Origin: Heterohyrax brucei
Lineage: Eukaryota > Chordata > Mammalia > Hyracoidea > Procaviidae
Length of the DNA stretch: 64,000 nucleotides
Reading direction: 5' to 3'
Assembly: GCA_028571685.1 (NCBI GenBank)
Contig: CM053164.1
Span: forward strand, 35,514,501 to 35,578,500
Position numbers and translations under genes: made by a program. Position 1 is the stretch's first letter, and every line of letters starts with the position of its first letter. A model generated the notes under the pieces. That model ran no database searches. It was not told where the DNA came from and saw only the letters and a program-made list of their open reading frames with translations. Shown here one piece after another: positions 32,829 through 44,901 of this stretch.

Positions 32829-33290
32829 TTGTTGTTGTTGTTAGGTGCCATTGAGTTCTTTCCATGCCATTGAGCTGCTTCCAGTTCACAGCAACCCTAT
32901 GTACAAACAGAAAGAAACACTTCCCAGTCCTATACCACCATCACAGTCACTGCAGCGTATGAGCCCAGTGTTCGAGTCACTGTGGCAATCCATCTTGTTG
33001 AGCATATGCCTGTTTTTAACTGACTCTCTATTTTCCCAAGCGTGATGTCCTTTTCCCAGGACTGGTCCCTCCTGATAGCATGTCCAAAGAATGTGAGATG
33101 AAGTCTCACCATCCCAGCTTTCAAGGAGCACTCTGGCTATACTTCTCCCAAGACAGATTTATTCATTCTTCTGATAATCCATGATATATTCAGTCTTCTC
33201 TACCAACACCATAATTCAAAGGGATGAATTCTTCTTCAGTTTCTCTTCCTCATAATCCAGCTTTTCCATGCATGTGAGGCTACTGAAAAT
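32829..33290 (-). mobile_element. RTE 3' fragment
   Basis: It starts with a 'gttgttgttgttaggtgcca' antisense tail, followed by 'tgacttccagttcacagc'-like, 'atgagcccagtgttcgagtc', 'ggactggtccctcctgatag' and 'cattcttctgataatccatg'. The minus-strand frame (32,930-33,124) reads FGHAIRRDQSWEKDITLGKI, the RTE C-terminus. It is inserted in the ancient L1. Confidence 0.85.
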
Positions 33291-33378
33291 AAGAACCAGA
33301 CATGTACTGTTCAAAATAAGCCTGGCAAAACGGGGTTTAGGAGGAAAGGCATTATTAAAGACAAAGAAGTTCAGTGTC

Positions 33379-33776
33379 TGTCTTAGTTTCTTTGTGCTGC
33401 TATAACAAAGATACCACAAATGGGTGGCTTTAAAGAACATAAATTTGTTTTCTCAAAGGTCAAGAGGCTAGAAATCTACATTCAGGGCACAGTGGCTCTA
33501 GGGGAAGACTTTCTCTCTCTAGGGATACTTCTTGTCTCCTAGAGTTCCTCAGTTGCTTGCAGTTCCTGCATTGCCTCTGTCTTCCCCCATTTGTGCATGC
33601 TTGCCTCTGTGTGTGCGCTGCTCTTCAAATCACTCAGAAGTGATTAGGTTTGGGACACTCCCTACTGTGATATGGTTCATTAACATAACGAAGAAAGTTA
33701 TTCCTAAATAGGACTATGGATACTGACATTAGGATTCCAACATGTATTTAGAGAGGACTCAGCTCAGTCCATAACA
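33379..33776 (-). mobile_element. Solo LTR, MaLR/ERVL-type
   Basis: It begins TGTCTTAG with 'gtgctgctataacaaagata' and ends 'cagctcagtccataaca', matching the LTR at 631-1,056 in the same orientation. It is inserted in the ancient L1. No clear target duplication survives. Confidence 0.65.
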
Positions 33777-34030
33777 TTACCTACTAATAAAAACAATCAT
33801 TTCTCAGCAAGACAGTATGATTCTAAAACTGTTTGTATCTAATAATACATTATTAAAATATATAAAGCAAAAATTGACAGAAATTACCATGCAAAATTGA
33901 TAAATCAACAATCACAACAGAAAAGTTTAGCACCTCTTTCAATAATTAACACATTAAGGAGAACAAAAATTAGGAAAGAGAGAAGATTTGAATAGCATAA
34001 TTAAAAACTTGATCTAATGGACAGATACAA

Positions 34031-35589
34031 GACTCCCTACCCACAGTCTCTGTCTCTGTCTTCACTTCCTCATCACCCATTCTCACCTCCCACTCTTCAA
34101 CCAACTGCTTCCACTCACAACAATCTGCTGAAAAGAGCATCACAAGACCTACTAGTGACCTTCCAATTGCTAAATCATTATTCTTTTGCTTTTAATAATG
34201 TTGGCTATTCTGTCTTTGAAACTGTCTCAGAATTTGATTTCTGTAACCCTACATTCCTATTCCTTCTAACTCTCTATGCACTCATTCATCATTTCCCCTT
34301 ATGTGTTTAGCTACATCTGCTGGTTTTCCAAGGCTGTCCTCATCTCTTCTCATCTCCTTCCACACGATCTCCCTGGAAATCTCATCTCTCACCATGGATT
34401 TCTGTCAGAGATGCAAGTTAGTAGTCAAGGCTTTCTTTCAGGAGCCAGCACAGATGTAGTGTAACCCACAAGTTCCCTTAGTAAGCACCCTGGCAAACAG
34501 TGGGGCTTGGAGATAAATAGAAACTGGGAGGCCTGGAATAGTGACAGTGTCCCCCAAAATTCAGGGCAGAAACCATGTGTGTCCTATTCACCATTACACC
34601 TACCTCACTGTCTAGTTTGTAATAGCTGTTTATACTTACCAAAAGCTTATTACTTGATTGATTGCAAACCGAGTTTTAGATATTTTCCAGAGAGAATGAG
34701 AAATACAGTCCATGGAGGGAGGAAATTTATCACTAATCCATGAGCTTCATCAAGAGCTTCTGGTTCAGACCAGGTGGTCTGGCCCAAGCAATAGCCAAGA
34801 TTATGGTCAAAAGTTCAGCCTAACCCAACTCCCCCAGTGAGGTCACCACTGGAACACTTTATTTACTCTTTGTGAAGCCACTGTGGACCAGGAAAAGTCA
34901 TGTTCTGGGCTAAGCAAAGTAGCCATTTTCACAGAGATTTCATAAGCATGTAAGCCAAATCCCAAGTTGCTAAAAAATTGGTCTCCTATTCTTTCACATT
35001 CCTGCAGCAATAGAAGTTCATTTTCTCATCATATACTGTAAATTACGGGCTGAAAAGGTGGGTCGTGTCTGACTTCGTCCTATAAATAGCTGATTTTCTG
35101 CTTTCTCAGTGAGACCATTCTCAACAGTAGCTTAGCTCAACACATATCTGGCAGAGGGGGAAAAATGCATGAAGAGAAATCAAATCTCCCTCCAGTGAGC
35201 AGTGGGACAGAACCTAGAGTTCTTCATGCTTCCAAATGAGAGAAGACCCTACCCAGTGCACACATGTTTTTCTATAAGGCAACATCTAAGTAAATCCATT
35301 TCTAGTCTCTTTTCATCTCTGATACACCCCTTCTGCAAATAGCTCCGAGCACTGCCCCAGCATCTTGTAAAATGAAAATCAAAGTTGAGCAAATAATTTC
35401 AGACTCATGTTTACACCCTGAATTCATTGCCTCTTAAAGTGAAAATGTTTCTGCCAGAGGCTCCTGAAGCTGTTCAGAGATTACAGCCCCCACCCCACTG
35501 AAGATACATTTAGTGTAGCATTTACAGGATTTCTCACAGGGGACGTGGAAGTAGCTTTCAATCAGTCATCAGTGTTATTTATCACCAGC
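34031..35589. other. Mostly unrecognised, with old repeat-like parts
   Basis: 34,030-34,400 is pyrimidine-rich ('cacttcctcatcacccattc', 'cttttaataatgttggctat') and resembles an ancient mammalian repeat I cannot name. 34,500-34,640 may be an L2 3' end. The remainder is apparently unique. The frames at 34,017-34,310 and 34,507-34,743 have no known domain. Confidence 0.35.
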
Positions 35590-35905
35590 CATATGACTAA
35601 CACTAAATAAATGCAAAGGTGAAAGAACAACATGAGTTTTGTTCTCAGGGAGTACATAGTCAAGTGGAATAGACACAACAAACTCTGAAGCAACAGAAGA
35701 CAGAAGAAAACTGTTATGTGCTATATTCAAGTAGGACAGAATGAACTATGGGAGTTCAAGAAGAAATGTGGAAGTACAGAGGCTTCCTAGCGGGGATGGA
35801 GACTGAGCGGCAATGCTTTTGAGAGACAGGAAAGATGAAAGAGAGCACTTGAACCAAGGAGACTAGCATGAGCAAAGGCAAGAAAGTAAACTGAAAATCA
35901 AGTTT
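35590..35905 (+). repeat. Ancient interspersed repeat, family not named
   Basis: 'ttctcagggagtacatagtc', 'aagtggaatagacacaacaa' and 'gactagcatgagcaaaggca' are ordered as in an old mammalian repeat that recurs at 14,870, 46,330 and 48,560. It is cut off by the L1 at 35,912. Confidence 0.45.
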
Positions 35906-36264
35906 GAGGAAGGGAGCGGAGTCAAGATGGCAGACTAAACACATGTCTCCCTAAATCCCACTGGAAACCAGGACCTAAACTGACGATTGAACGGAGCCTT
36001 CTGGACACCTAGTGAGCCCTAGAATGCAGCATAGGACTGTTAATTTAGACTTCATACCACTGAACACAAAAGCTCCTCTCTTTTGCTGACCCTGCTCAAG
36101 GGGAGTGCGGGCTTGCACAGACCGAAGGTAATTCACCATTTTAATATTTTTTTTTTCTCTGTCTTGGCTGGTGAGCAAAGCTGGGGCTTGACTAGCCACT
36201 AATCTCAGATGCACCACTGGTGAGGTCGACAGGTACAATTGCCGTATTCTGAGAGCCCAGCTTT

Positions 36265-36772
36265 GGACTCTGTGTATGTTGGCAACGTTGGCCTCTCTTT
36301 CTACCTCCATCATATAGCAGCCGTACAGAGGTGGAGGCAAGCTTGTGTGGGACACCATCTTGATCCATTAGGAGATGGTGACACCCATATGGAGGCCCAA
36401 GCTCGACTTAGTTCCACGGCTGGGAGGCAGCGCCTGCCTGGGAGACAGTACTTTTCCAGCAGAGAGGAGGTGTTCAGCACAGTATTGCCTGTGGCTGGAG
36501 CCTGGCAACACAGGCTGTGGACTCTGAGCATCTCAGCATCTTTGGCCTCCCTTTCCACCAGTAGCCTTTTCCCAGCCAGGTGGCAATCTTGTGCGGGACA
36601 CCATCTTATTCCACTGAGAGGTGCAGTACCCATATGGAAGCCTCAGTCGGACCTAATTCCTGGGCTGGAAGGCAGCATCTGCCCAGAAGAGAGTGCCTTT
36701 CCAGAAGAAAAGCAGAATTCTACACAGTATCACCTACAGCTGGGGCCTGACAGCAGAGGCCAGCAGGGCAGT
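36265..36772 (+). promoter_or_regulatory. L1 5' UTR tandem monomers, about 254-bp period
   Basis: Two related units lie head to tail in the 5' UTR. 'ggactctgtgtatgttggca' at 36,265 corresponds to 'ggactctgagcatctcagca' at 36,519. 'gtgtgggacaccatcttgat' near 36,340 corresponds to 'gtgcgggacaccatcttatt' near 36,593. 'cacccatatggaggcc' corresponds to 'acccatatggaagcct'. Monomeric 5' UTRs act as promoters in rodent L1s, and the same role here is inference. The open frame at 36,239-36,802 runs through both units and is probably incidental. Confidence 0.7.
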
Positions 36773-36979
36773 AGGCTTTCTCTATTTCGAGCTAGTTTAT
36801 AACATCTGGGGTTTGATATAGAGATGCTTACTTTGCCAGCTGGGAAGAGGGACCTGTATACCTGAAAACCTGACTGAATTTGAAAGTAGTCAGATATTTT
36901 TTACCTCTCATTTTAAGAAGGCCTAGAGAAACAACTGCAGTCCATTCTTACAGCATCTCTCCCAGCCTCTGTTGACAAA

Positions 36980-37918
36980 AATGCTGCCCCCAAAGCAACA
37001 AACTCTGGAGAAGAACATAACCAAGAAATCATCCATGGCTTTAGAAGGTCCCCAAAAAGAAACCACCTCAGAACTTCCCAGACAAAGAAGCTTTTCTGAA
37101 ACTATTGAAACATGAATACAAAAGGATTATATAGAGAGCCTTCCTAGATCTTATACAAAAGGCAGCAGAGAAAAATGAAAAATTAAGCAAGCTGTTCAAT
37201 CTGATGGAACACCAGTACTATGAAATACAATAGATCAAGAACAAAATCAAAGGCATAGAAACTTCAATTCAAAGCCAAGAAAACAGAGTGGAACAAATGA
37301 AAAAGAGAATTTCTTGTTTGGAAGACAGAGCTACTGACTCCAGCATCTATGAGGAGAAATTAGAAAAAAGAAACAAGAAAAATGAAGAAGCATGCGGGAT
37401 TCTATTAAGAGGAGCAATCTATAAGTAATTGGAGTTCCTGAACAGGGCGAGACACAGAGAGTATTGTTGCTGAGCTGCTGACAGAAATCTTCCCAGAAAT
37501 TATGAAAGAAGAGAATATAAATATCCAAGATCCATATCAAATACCACTCAATATAGATCTCAAAAGAAAGACTCCAAGACATATTATAATCAACCTTAAC
37601 AAAATGAAACATAAGTAGAAACTCTTAAAGGCAGCAAGACTCAAAGCAAAGCTAATATTCAGAGGGAAACCCTGTAGGCTTTCGTCAGATTTCTCAGCAG
37701 AAACAATGCTGGCAAGGAGACAATGGCATGACACATTCAAAGCCTTGAAGAAGAACTTCCAACAAAGAATTATATATCCTGCAAAACTGTGTTTCAAATA
37801 TGAAAATGAAATTAAGACATTTGCAGATAAATAGAAACTGAGAGACATTGTAAAAACTAAACCAAAGCTACAAGAAACACTGAAAGAATCTCTTGGCTTA
37901 GAAGAACAAAACCACTAA
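36980..37918 (+). pseudogene. L1 ORF1 (RNA-binding protein) remnant
   Basis: The order of ORF1p is readable in shifting frames. A coiled-coil-like stretch rich in Glu, Lys and Asn spans about 37,150-37,400. The 'ggagttcctgaacagg' codons (VIGVPEQ) lie near 37,425. The C-terminal domain follows, with FSAETMLARRQWHDTFKALK and YPAKLCFKYENEIKTFADK near 37,700-37,835. ORF1p normally forms trimers that coat L1 RNA. In-frame stops are frequent, for example after 'gcaatctataagtaa'. Confidence 0.75.
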
Positions 37919-38352
37919 CTTTATATTTTAGAAGTAATCACAGGACACATCATCCAGAATCCTACTCAGTTAGGGAAGGCTCCAAACTCAATCAAAGCTA
38001 TAATAGTGAAAGAAATAATCCAGTAATCATATCATGAAAACTATGATGACATCATATTAAAAAGAGGGATGTACTACAGTCATTATAGTCCTTCCAGATG
38101 GAGAGGAAGCTGATAAGAATGGTAGTAATTGAAATTGGGTTTATACATAGTTTATAATGGGGGATCATAGTGGCAGACATAAAGCACAATAAAGATGCAA
38201 CATATCAAATCAAGAAACATAATACAGGAGTCCCAACAACCATGAAACCAACCCTGAAAAAAGTGAAAAATCAACTCAACAAAGAAGAATGTCCCATAAC
38301 AGATTAATAAGAAGAACAGAGAAAACATCAGCACAATAGTAAACATATCACA

Positions 38353-41300
38353 GTGGCAGCACTGAACACATGCCTATCAATAATCACATTGAATGTGAAT
38401 GGGCTGAACACTCCAGTAAAGAGACATCAAGTGACATCTTGGATAAAAAGACACTACTCATCCATATGTTGCCTACAAGAAACTCACCTTAGAATTAAAG
38501 ATAGGAGCACACTGAAAATTAAAGGATGGAAGAATATATATCAAGCTGACAATGAACAAAGAAGAGCAGGTGTGGCAATTGTAATCTCAGATAAAGTTGA
38601 TTTTAATGCAAAATCCACCATCATGGACAAGGATGGACACTATTGCTGAAAGGTTCAATACACAAACAGGACTTAACAATATTAAAATTTATGCACCTAA
38701 TATTGGAGCACCTAAATACATTGAAGAAACTCTGACTACACTCAAAAATGAGATAGATCACTCCACAATGATAGTGGGAGACTTCAAAACTCCACTCTCA
38801 ATATTGGACAGATCATCTAGAAAAAAGCTCCCTAAAGACACAGAAGACCTTATTGCCACACTTAACCAACTAGACCTCATCAACATACACAGAACTTTCT
38901 ATCCATCAGTGGACAACTACACCTTCTTCTCCAGTGCACATGGAACATTCTCCACAATAGACCATGTGTTAGGACATAAAGCAATTCTCAACAAAATCCA
39001 CTAATGCAAAGCATCTTCTCAGATCATAAAGCCGTAAAAGTAAAAATAAATAGCAGAAAAAACATAGATAGAAAGTGGAACTCATGGAAACTGGACAACT
39101 TCTTACTCAAAAACACATAGGTTTTAGAAGAAATCAAGGATGAAATGAGTGAATTTATGGATTCCAATGAGAATGAAAACACTTCCTACCAGAACCTATG
39201 GGATACAGCCAAAACAGTGCTCAGAGGTCTATTTATCTCCATAAATGCACACACCTGGAAGGAAGAAAGAAACCAAACCAAAGAACTAACCCTACAGCTT
39301 CAACAAGTAGAGACAGAACAACTGAGGAACCCCTTAGGCACCAAAAGAAAACAGATCCTAAAGATTAGAGCAGAACTAAACAAATTAGAGAATAGAAGAC
39401 CAATTGAAAAGACCAAAAGCTGGTTTTGGGGGAAGATCAAAAAAATTGACAAACCATTGGCTAAACTTACCAAGGAAAAGCCAGACAGGAAACAAATAAC
39501 CCAAATAAGAAATAAGAGGGGAGCTGTCATAATAGATCCAACAGAAATCAAAAATATCACAACAGAATACTATGAAAGACCGTACTCTTAACAAATTTTG
39601 AAAACCTAGAGGAAACAGACAAATTCCTTGATTCCTATGGCCTACCCAAATTATCACAAGGTGAAGCAGAGCAACTTAATAAACCCATCACAAAGGAAGA
39701 CATTGAAAAAGTCATCCAAAACTACCAACCAAAAAAAGCTCAATCCCAGAGGGCTTCACCAGAGAATTCTACCAAGCTTTTAGATAAGCGTTATCTCCAA
39801 TACTACTGAGACTATTTCATAGTATAGAAAGTGGTGGAATACTCCCAGATTCATTCTATGAATACAGCATAACCCTGGTACCAAAGCCAGGGTAAGACCC
39901 AACCAAAAAGGAGAATTACAATCCGATGTCACCCATGAATCTGAATGCAAAAATCTTTAACAAAATTCTTGTCAATAGAATACAACAAAATATATAAAAA
40001 ATAATCCATCATGCTCAAGTTGGATTCATACCAGGGATACAAGGCTGGTTCAACATCAGGAAAAGAATTTATGTGATCAACCACATAAATAACACAAAAG
40101 ACAAGAATCAGCTGATCTTGTCTATTGATGCAGAAAAGGTATTTGATAAAGTCTAACATCCATTCATGCTAAAAACTCTCAGCAAAATAGGAATAGACGG
40201 CCAATTCCTCAAGGCACTAAGGGCCATTTATACAAAGCCAACTGCCTACATCATCCTGAATGGAGAGAGACTGAAACAGTTTCCCTTGAGAATAGGAACT
40301 AGACAAAGATGCTCACTCTCACCTCTCCTGTTCAACACTGTACTGGAAGCTCTAGCCAGAGATATTAGACAAGACCAAGAAATAAAGGGTATCTGCATCA
40401 GCAAAGAAGAAGTCAAAATCTCTCTATTTGCAGATGATATAATTGTGTATGCAGAGAATCCTAAAGAATTCATAGGCAAAAAAGGAATCCTACTGATTCG
40501 CTTATGTTTATTTTGGATCCTTTATACCAACAATGAGATTATTAAGGAAGAAATCACCAAATAAATACCATTTTCTATAGCCCCTAAGAAAAGAAAGTAC
40601 CTAGGAAAAAATTTAACCAGAGAAATAACAGACCTTTACAAAGAGAACAAGTCCTTACTACAAGAATCTAAGAGAGACTTACATAAATGGAAAAACCTAC
40701 CCTGCTCGTGGATAGGAAGACTTAACATAGTGAAAATGTCTATTTTGCCTAAAACAATCTACTTATGTAATGCAATCTCAATAAAATTTCCAGTGACATT
40801 TTTTAATGAGATGGAGAAACAAATCACCAACTTTGTCTGGAAAGGGAAGAAGCCCTGGATAAGTAAACACTACTGAAGAAGAAGAACACACTGGAAAGTT
40901 TCTCACTACCTGACTTTAGAACCTATTACACTGCCACAGTAGTCAAAACAGCCTGGTAGTGGTAAAAAAAAAAAAGAGACAGGCAGATTAATAGAACAGA
41001 ATCGAGACCCCAGAGATGTCACCATCTTCTTACAAATAGCTAATATTCAACAATGGCCCTAAGACATTCAACTGAGGAAAAAACAATCTCTTCAACAAAC
41101 AGTGCTGGCAAAATTGGATATCCATCTGCAAAATTTGAAACAAGACCCATATCTCACACCTTATACAAAAACCAGCTCAAACTGGATAAAAGACCTAAAT
41201 ATCAAATCTAAAACAATAAAGCTCATCCTAGGAAAACTTAGGAACAACAATGGAAGCTTTAATGCACAGCATAGACAGACTTCAAAGTCTGTCAAACCAC

Positions 41301-42005
41301 AAACAAAAGAGGACAAAATAAATAAATTGGAACTATTAAGAATCAAACATTTTTGCTCATCCAAGGCTTTATTAATAGAATTAAAAGGCCACCTACAGAA
41401 TGAGAAAAAATATTTGGCAACTATATGTCAGACCAACGCCTGATCTCCATAATCTATAAGGTACCACAAAATATCAATAGGAAAAAGATAAATCACACAA
41501 TTAAGCGATGAGCAGAGGAGATGGAACAGACACTTCTCTAAAGAGGAGAGATCCAAGCAACCAAAAAACACATGCAGACACGCTCACAATCATTAGCTAT
41601 TAAAGAAATTCAAATTAAAACTACAATGAGATACCATCTCACCCCAACAAGGGTGGCTATGATCCAAAAACACAAAACAACAAATACTGTAGAGGCTGTG
41701 GATAAGCTGAAGCTCTTCTACACTCTCTGGGGGATTGCAAAATGGTGCAACCTCTTTGGAAAGCAATCTGGTGCTTCCTTAAAAAGCCAGATTTACATAT
41801 ACCCTTTGATCCAGTAATTCCACTGCTCCGAATATCTCCTACAGAATCAAGACTATTCACACCAACTGATACATGCACACGACTGTTTATCCCAGCACAA
41901 CCCACAGTGGGTAAAAACATGGAATCAATCCAGATGCCCAACAACAGAGGAATGGATAGGTAAACTATGATGTATCTACTCAATGGAACACTAGGCAGTG
42001 ATAAA
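38353..42005 (+). pseudogene. L1 ORF2 (endonuclease + reverse transcriptase) remnant
   Basis: The start reads ITLNVNGLNTPVKRH, with the conserved Asn, then CCLQETH with the catalytic Glu. A frameshift occurs near 38,640. Then IYAPNIG, and VGDFKT near 38,785, where active copies have GDFNT, so a catalytic Asn is Lys. TIDHVLGHK and 'agatcataaagcc' (SDHKA) complete the endonuclease. The RT active-site block reads [16 protein letters not shown] near 40,420-40,470, so FADD is kept. The C-terminal region includes IKTTMRYHLTP (41,610) and QPLWKAIWCFLKK (41,745). Many stops and shifts make it inactive. Confidence 0.85.
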
Positions 42006-42140
42006 GAACAACGATGATTTTAGGAAACGTCTCATAACCTGATTTCAACCGGAGGATATTACGCTGAGTAAAAGTAGTCAGGGACAAATGGACAAATATT
42101 GTATGAGACCCCTACAATAAGAAATTAAAACAGACTCATG

Positions 42141-42190
42141 CATAGAAGAAGAGATTCTTTCACAGCATAGAAGAAGAGATTCTTTCACAG
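42141..42190. repeat. 25-bp perfect tandem duplication in L1 3' UTR
   Basis: The unit beginning CATAGAAGAAGAGATTCTTT and ending CACAG is present twice without mismatch (42,141-42,165 and 42,166-42,190). Confidence 0.95.
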
Positions 42191-42939
42191 CCTCAAGTGT
42201 AGGGAGAGAAGGAAGGAGAGTGGAGGTGAAGGTTTAGATTAGATAGTTGATAGAAACTTGGTTGGGTGATATCTGGGATGGCACACATTATAAAGAAGAT
42301 CAACATTAACTGGACTTCAACATAACATGATTACTTCTCCCATCTTGACCCAATATTACAAGGACAGAGAAGCTGGGGTGGGCGGCTGGGGAGCATGCTC
42401 TCAGGAGAAATCAAGGCCAATTGGCACAACTAGCATTTTGGTAAGAGAGCCTTCTGCACCCCACATTGGTGAGTGGTATCAGGGTCTTAAAAGCTGCCAA
42501 TCTGCCATCCAATGGTACAGCAAATTGTCCCAACTTAGCAGAAACAGATGATCACCAAGGACCAAAACGACATGGGGGAAAAGAGAACCCAGAAGACAGA
42601 GAGACCCATGTGAATGGGTGGCCACATCAACTTGTGACCAGAAGAACCGAATGGTGCCCGTCCACCACCAGTGATAGCCGAGATGGTGCTCACAAAGTTG
42701 AGTCTCACTGGTAACACAGTAATAAAAAGGGGTGCACCCTGAGATCTCCATTAAAAGACCGCAGCTGATGGTCCAGGGGCCTCAGAGTTCTCCTGAAATG
42801 CAGGATCCAGTTCTCTTGAAAACGGACCTCTGGGCATGTCACTGGTGCAGCCAGAAGAGCATCTTGGGCTGAGCCAAGGCAGTAGCTATGAGAATGGCAA
42901 CAGAAACATGAATGTAAAGGATGAGTCTCAGAAAACATA

Positions 42940-43218
42940 CAACCAGAATGCTCCTTAGAAGCGAGAATGGCTAGGCTTCGGCTCTCTTGCTTTGAACACT
43001 TCATCAGGAAAGACCAACCTCTAGAAAAAGACATTGTGGGTGGTAAAGTAGAAGGTCAGCGAATGGAAGAAAACTCCTCAGTCAGGTGGATTGACACAAC
43101 CACACCAGTGGACTCATACACACCTACGTTCATGAGAGTGGCACAGGACCAAGTAGCATTTCGTTCTGTTATACACAAGGTTGACCTGAGTCAAAAGCCA
43201 TTAACAACAACAGATAAA
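42940..43218 (+). mobile_element. RTE 3' fragment
   Basis: It begins 'acaaccagaatgctccttag' and 'aagcgagaatggctaggctt', continues with 'catcaggaaagaccaacctc' and 'gtggcacaggaccaagtagc', and ends 'cattaacaacaacag'. The readable peptide contains FIRKDQPLEKDI, a variant of the RTE C-terminus. It directly follows the L1 3' UTR. Confidence 0.85.
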
Positions 43219-43924
43219 ATTTGGTTACTGATGTGGGGAGGGATGAAGAAATGGGAGGAGTCAAGGATGCCTTTGACATCTGAGGAAGAAAAACTCCAGG
43301 GAAGCAGGCCACGATTTCAGGTCCTAGAGACCTGGCTTCCTTCCCTCTCATTTCTCCCTGAACTCAGTAGAGCACTTTCAGCGTACATGATGCTGATGAG
43401 GTCAATCCCAACACACAGGGCTTCCTGCTAACTCCAGCTTGGAACAACTTGATGGGGAAATTAAAAAAAAAAATTGTAACTTGGTACTTCCCTGCACCAT
43501 TCTTTGTGGGAGCCAGCTGGGGAGTACAAGAAGACATCCTTTCTCTAAAAACAGTCACTGAGAAACTTTGAGAGGGAAGGTATCTGTCTCTGCATTCAGT
43601 CACTGGGAATCCTGGACTCTTCAATTGCTCAATTCCCACCTCACTGCAGTCACTACCCGCTTCAAACCTGAGACACTACAGCTCATGCTGGAAGAGCACA
43701 GTCAGAAAATGTGTACTCTGACTTCTTGATGGGAGGTGGCCCCTGGTGGCATCTCTGAGCTCCTGAGATACCTACCAGCTTGTGCTACCACAGGGTGCTC
43801 TCCCGCGCAAGTACTAATGCCTGCCACATTCTGACGTATTTTGTTCTCCAACCAACCCTGTGGTGGCAGTGCAAATTATGACTGCAACATAACACCACTC
43901 TGCACTGACCGGAAAGGCTACAGT
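43219..43924. other. No recognised feature
   Basis: Apparently unique. The minus-strand frame at 43,364-43,639 has no known domain. Confidence 0.4.
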
Positions 43925-44520
43925 AAAAAAGAAAATCCTAAAATGTTGGTGTGGACATGGAGCACCCAAAAATCCCACTCACTGGTGGGGAGAGCGCTTA
44001 TCATACCAGTACCATAAAATACTATCGAGAAGTATCTACGGAAGCTTAGCATACATACACTTTAAGAAGCATTCCTAGGTCTCTACCCAGTGGAAATGTG
44101 CACATACGTTCATCAAAAAGCAAGTACAATAACAGCACTACTGTTTTGGAAACCTCTAAAATTAAATAGGAGTGAATGAATGAAGTTTCAACTGTACACA
44201 ACAACATGGAGGACTCTCAAAAACAATGTTGAGACAAAGTGATACAAAAGACTACATGTTGTGTAAATTTTATTTATATAGAAGCTCAAAAACAGACAAA
44301 GGTACTCTGAGGTGTCAGAAGTCAGATCAGTCAGTAGGTCTACTTGGGGTGGGGAAAAGTGTACCCTTTACTACCCTAAAAAAATGCAAGGGAGGTTCCC
44401 AAGGTTCAAGTGATGGTCTCATTCATTTCAGTGCTGGTTTTATGGACAAGGTCACTCTAAAAATTCACTTACCTTTGTAGCTTTTTCTTCATGCATGCTA
44501 TATTTTAGTTAAAAGTTAAA
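43925..44520 (+). mobile_element. Ancient L1 (L1M) 3' end
   Basis: Old L1 3' sequence in order: 'aaaatgttggtgtggacatg', 'agtatctacggaagcttagc', 'gtctctacccagtggaaatg', 'acaacatggaggactctcaa', 'agactacatgttgtgtaaat', 'agctcaaaaacagacaaagg'. Confidence 0.75.
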
Positions 44521-44534
44521 ATATTTAAAACTCC

Positions 44535-44700
44535 ATGTGATAGAATACTTACTGTCTGCATTAAGGGAAACAAGGCACAGAAAATACAAGTAAATCTCCC
44601 AGTGTCAGGTGGTCAGTAACTGTCAGAGACAGTATCTGAACCCAAACAGTCCAGCTCTAGGGTCCAGATACTTATCTATTCTTCTATGCCACCTCTTGGG
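44535..44700 (+). mobile_element. MIR SINE
   Basis: 'attaagggaaacaaggcaca', 'aagtaaatctcccagtgtca' and 'tctgaacccaaacagtccag' with 'ctctagggtcc' follow MIR order. Confidence 0.65.
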
Positions 44701-44901
44701 AGAAGATGGCACATGTCCTACATTGGCTGTCTCGTGCAGTCCCTGAAGATCCCTAAACACAGTGTTTAGCACATAATTGGTGTCTACAACATGTCTTATA
44801 TTACATAAATCCCACTAAAAACTATATCCAGTGAGTAGCATGATGTCCAAGGTTTATAATAGCCAGAATCTATGCAGGGACAGTTAACTACATTTATATC
44901 A

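Larger units (their letters stand above)
31545..34030 (+). mobile_element. Ancient L1 (L1M) ORF1-ORF2 fragment, triply interrupted
   Basis: Pieces in L1 order are separated by younger elements. 31,545-31,984 looks like the ORF1 end ('agaattctatacttggct'). 32,547-32,828 is ORF2 5' sequence ('aatttaaatggattaaattc', 'agttatatactccttacaag'). 33,291-33,378 continues it ('aaagacaaagaagttcagtg'). 33,777-34,030 continues again ('ttgataaatcaacaatcaca', 'aacttgatctaatggacaga'). Interruptions are the mariner derivative, an RTE fragment and an LTR. No coding capacity remains. Confidence 0.6.
35912..42935 (+). mobile_element. Near-full-length L1 LINE, inactive
   Basis: The 5' end 'gggagcggagtcaagatggc' is the usual L1 promoter start. 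A 5' UTR of about 1.05 kb with tandem monomers follows, then ORF1 (to about 37,918), a long spacer of about 435 bp, ORF2 (38,353 to about 42,000) and a 3' UTR of about 0.9 kb. The 3' UTR matches the truncated copy at 6,405. ORF1 and ORF2 contain many stops and frameshifts. No poly-A or clear target duplication is visible at the 3' junction, where an RTE tail begins. Confidence 0.85.

Noticed and set aside
36239-36802. 187-codon plus-strand frame
   Set aside because: It lies wholly within the L1 5' UTR and spans both tandem monomers. No known L1 protein starts there.
42440-43218. L1 3' UTR plus RTE tail as one recurrent chimera with 6,290-7,275
   Set aside because: At 6,405 the L1 is inserted inside the RTE with its own target duplication, while here the RTE tail simply follows the L1. 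The junctions differ, so they are independent.
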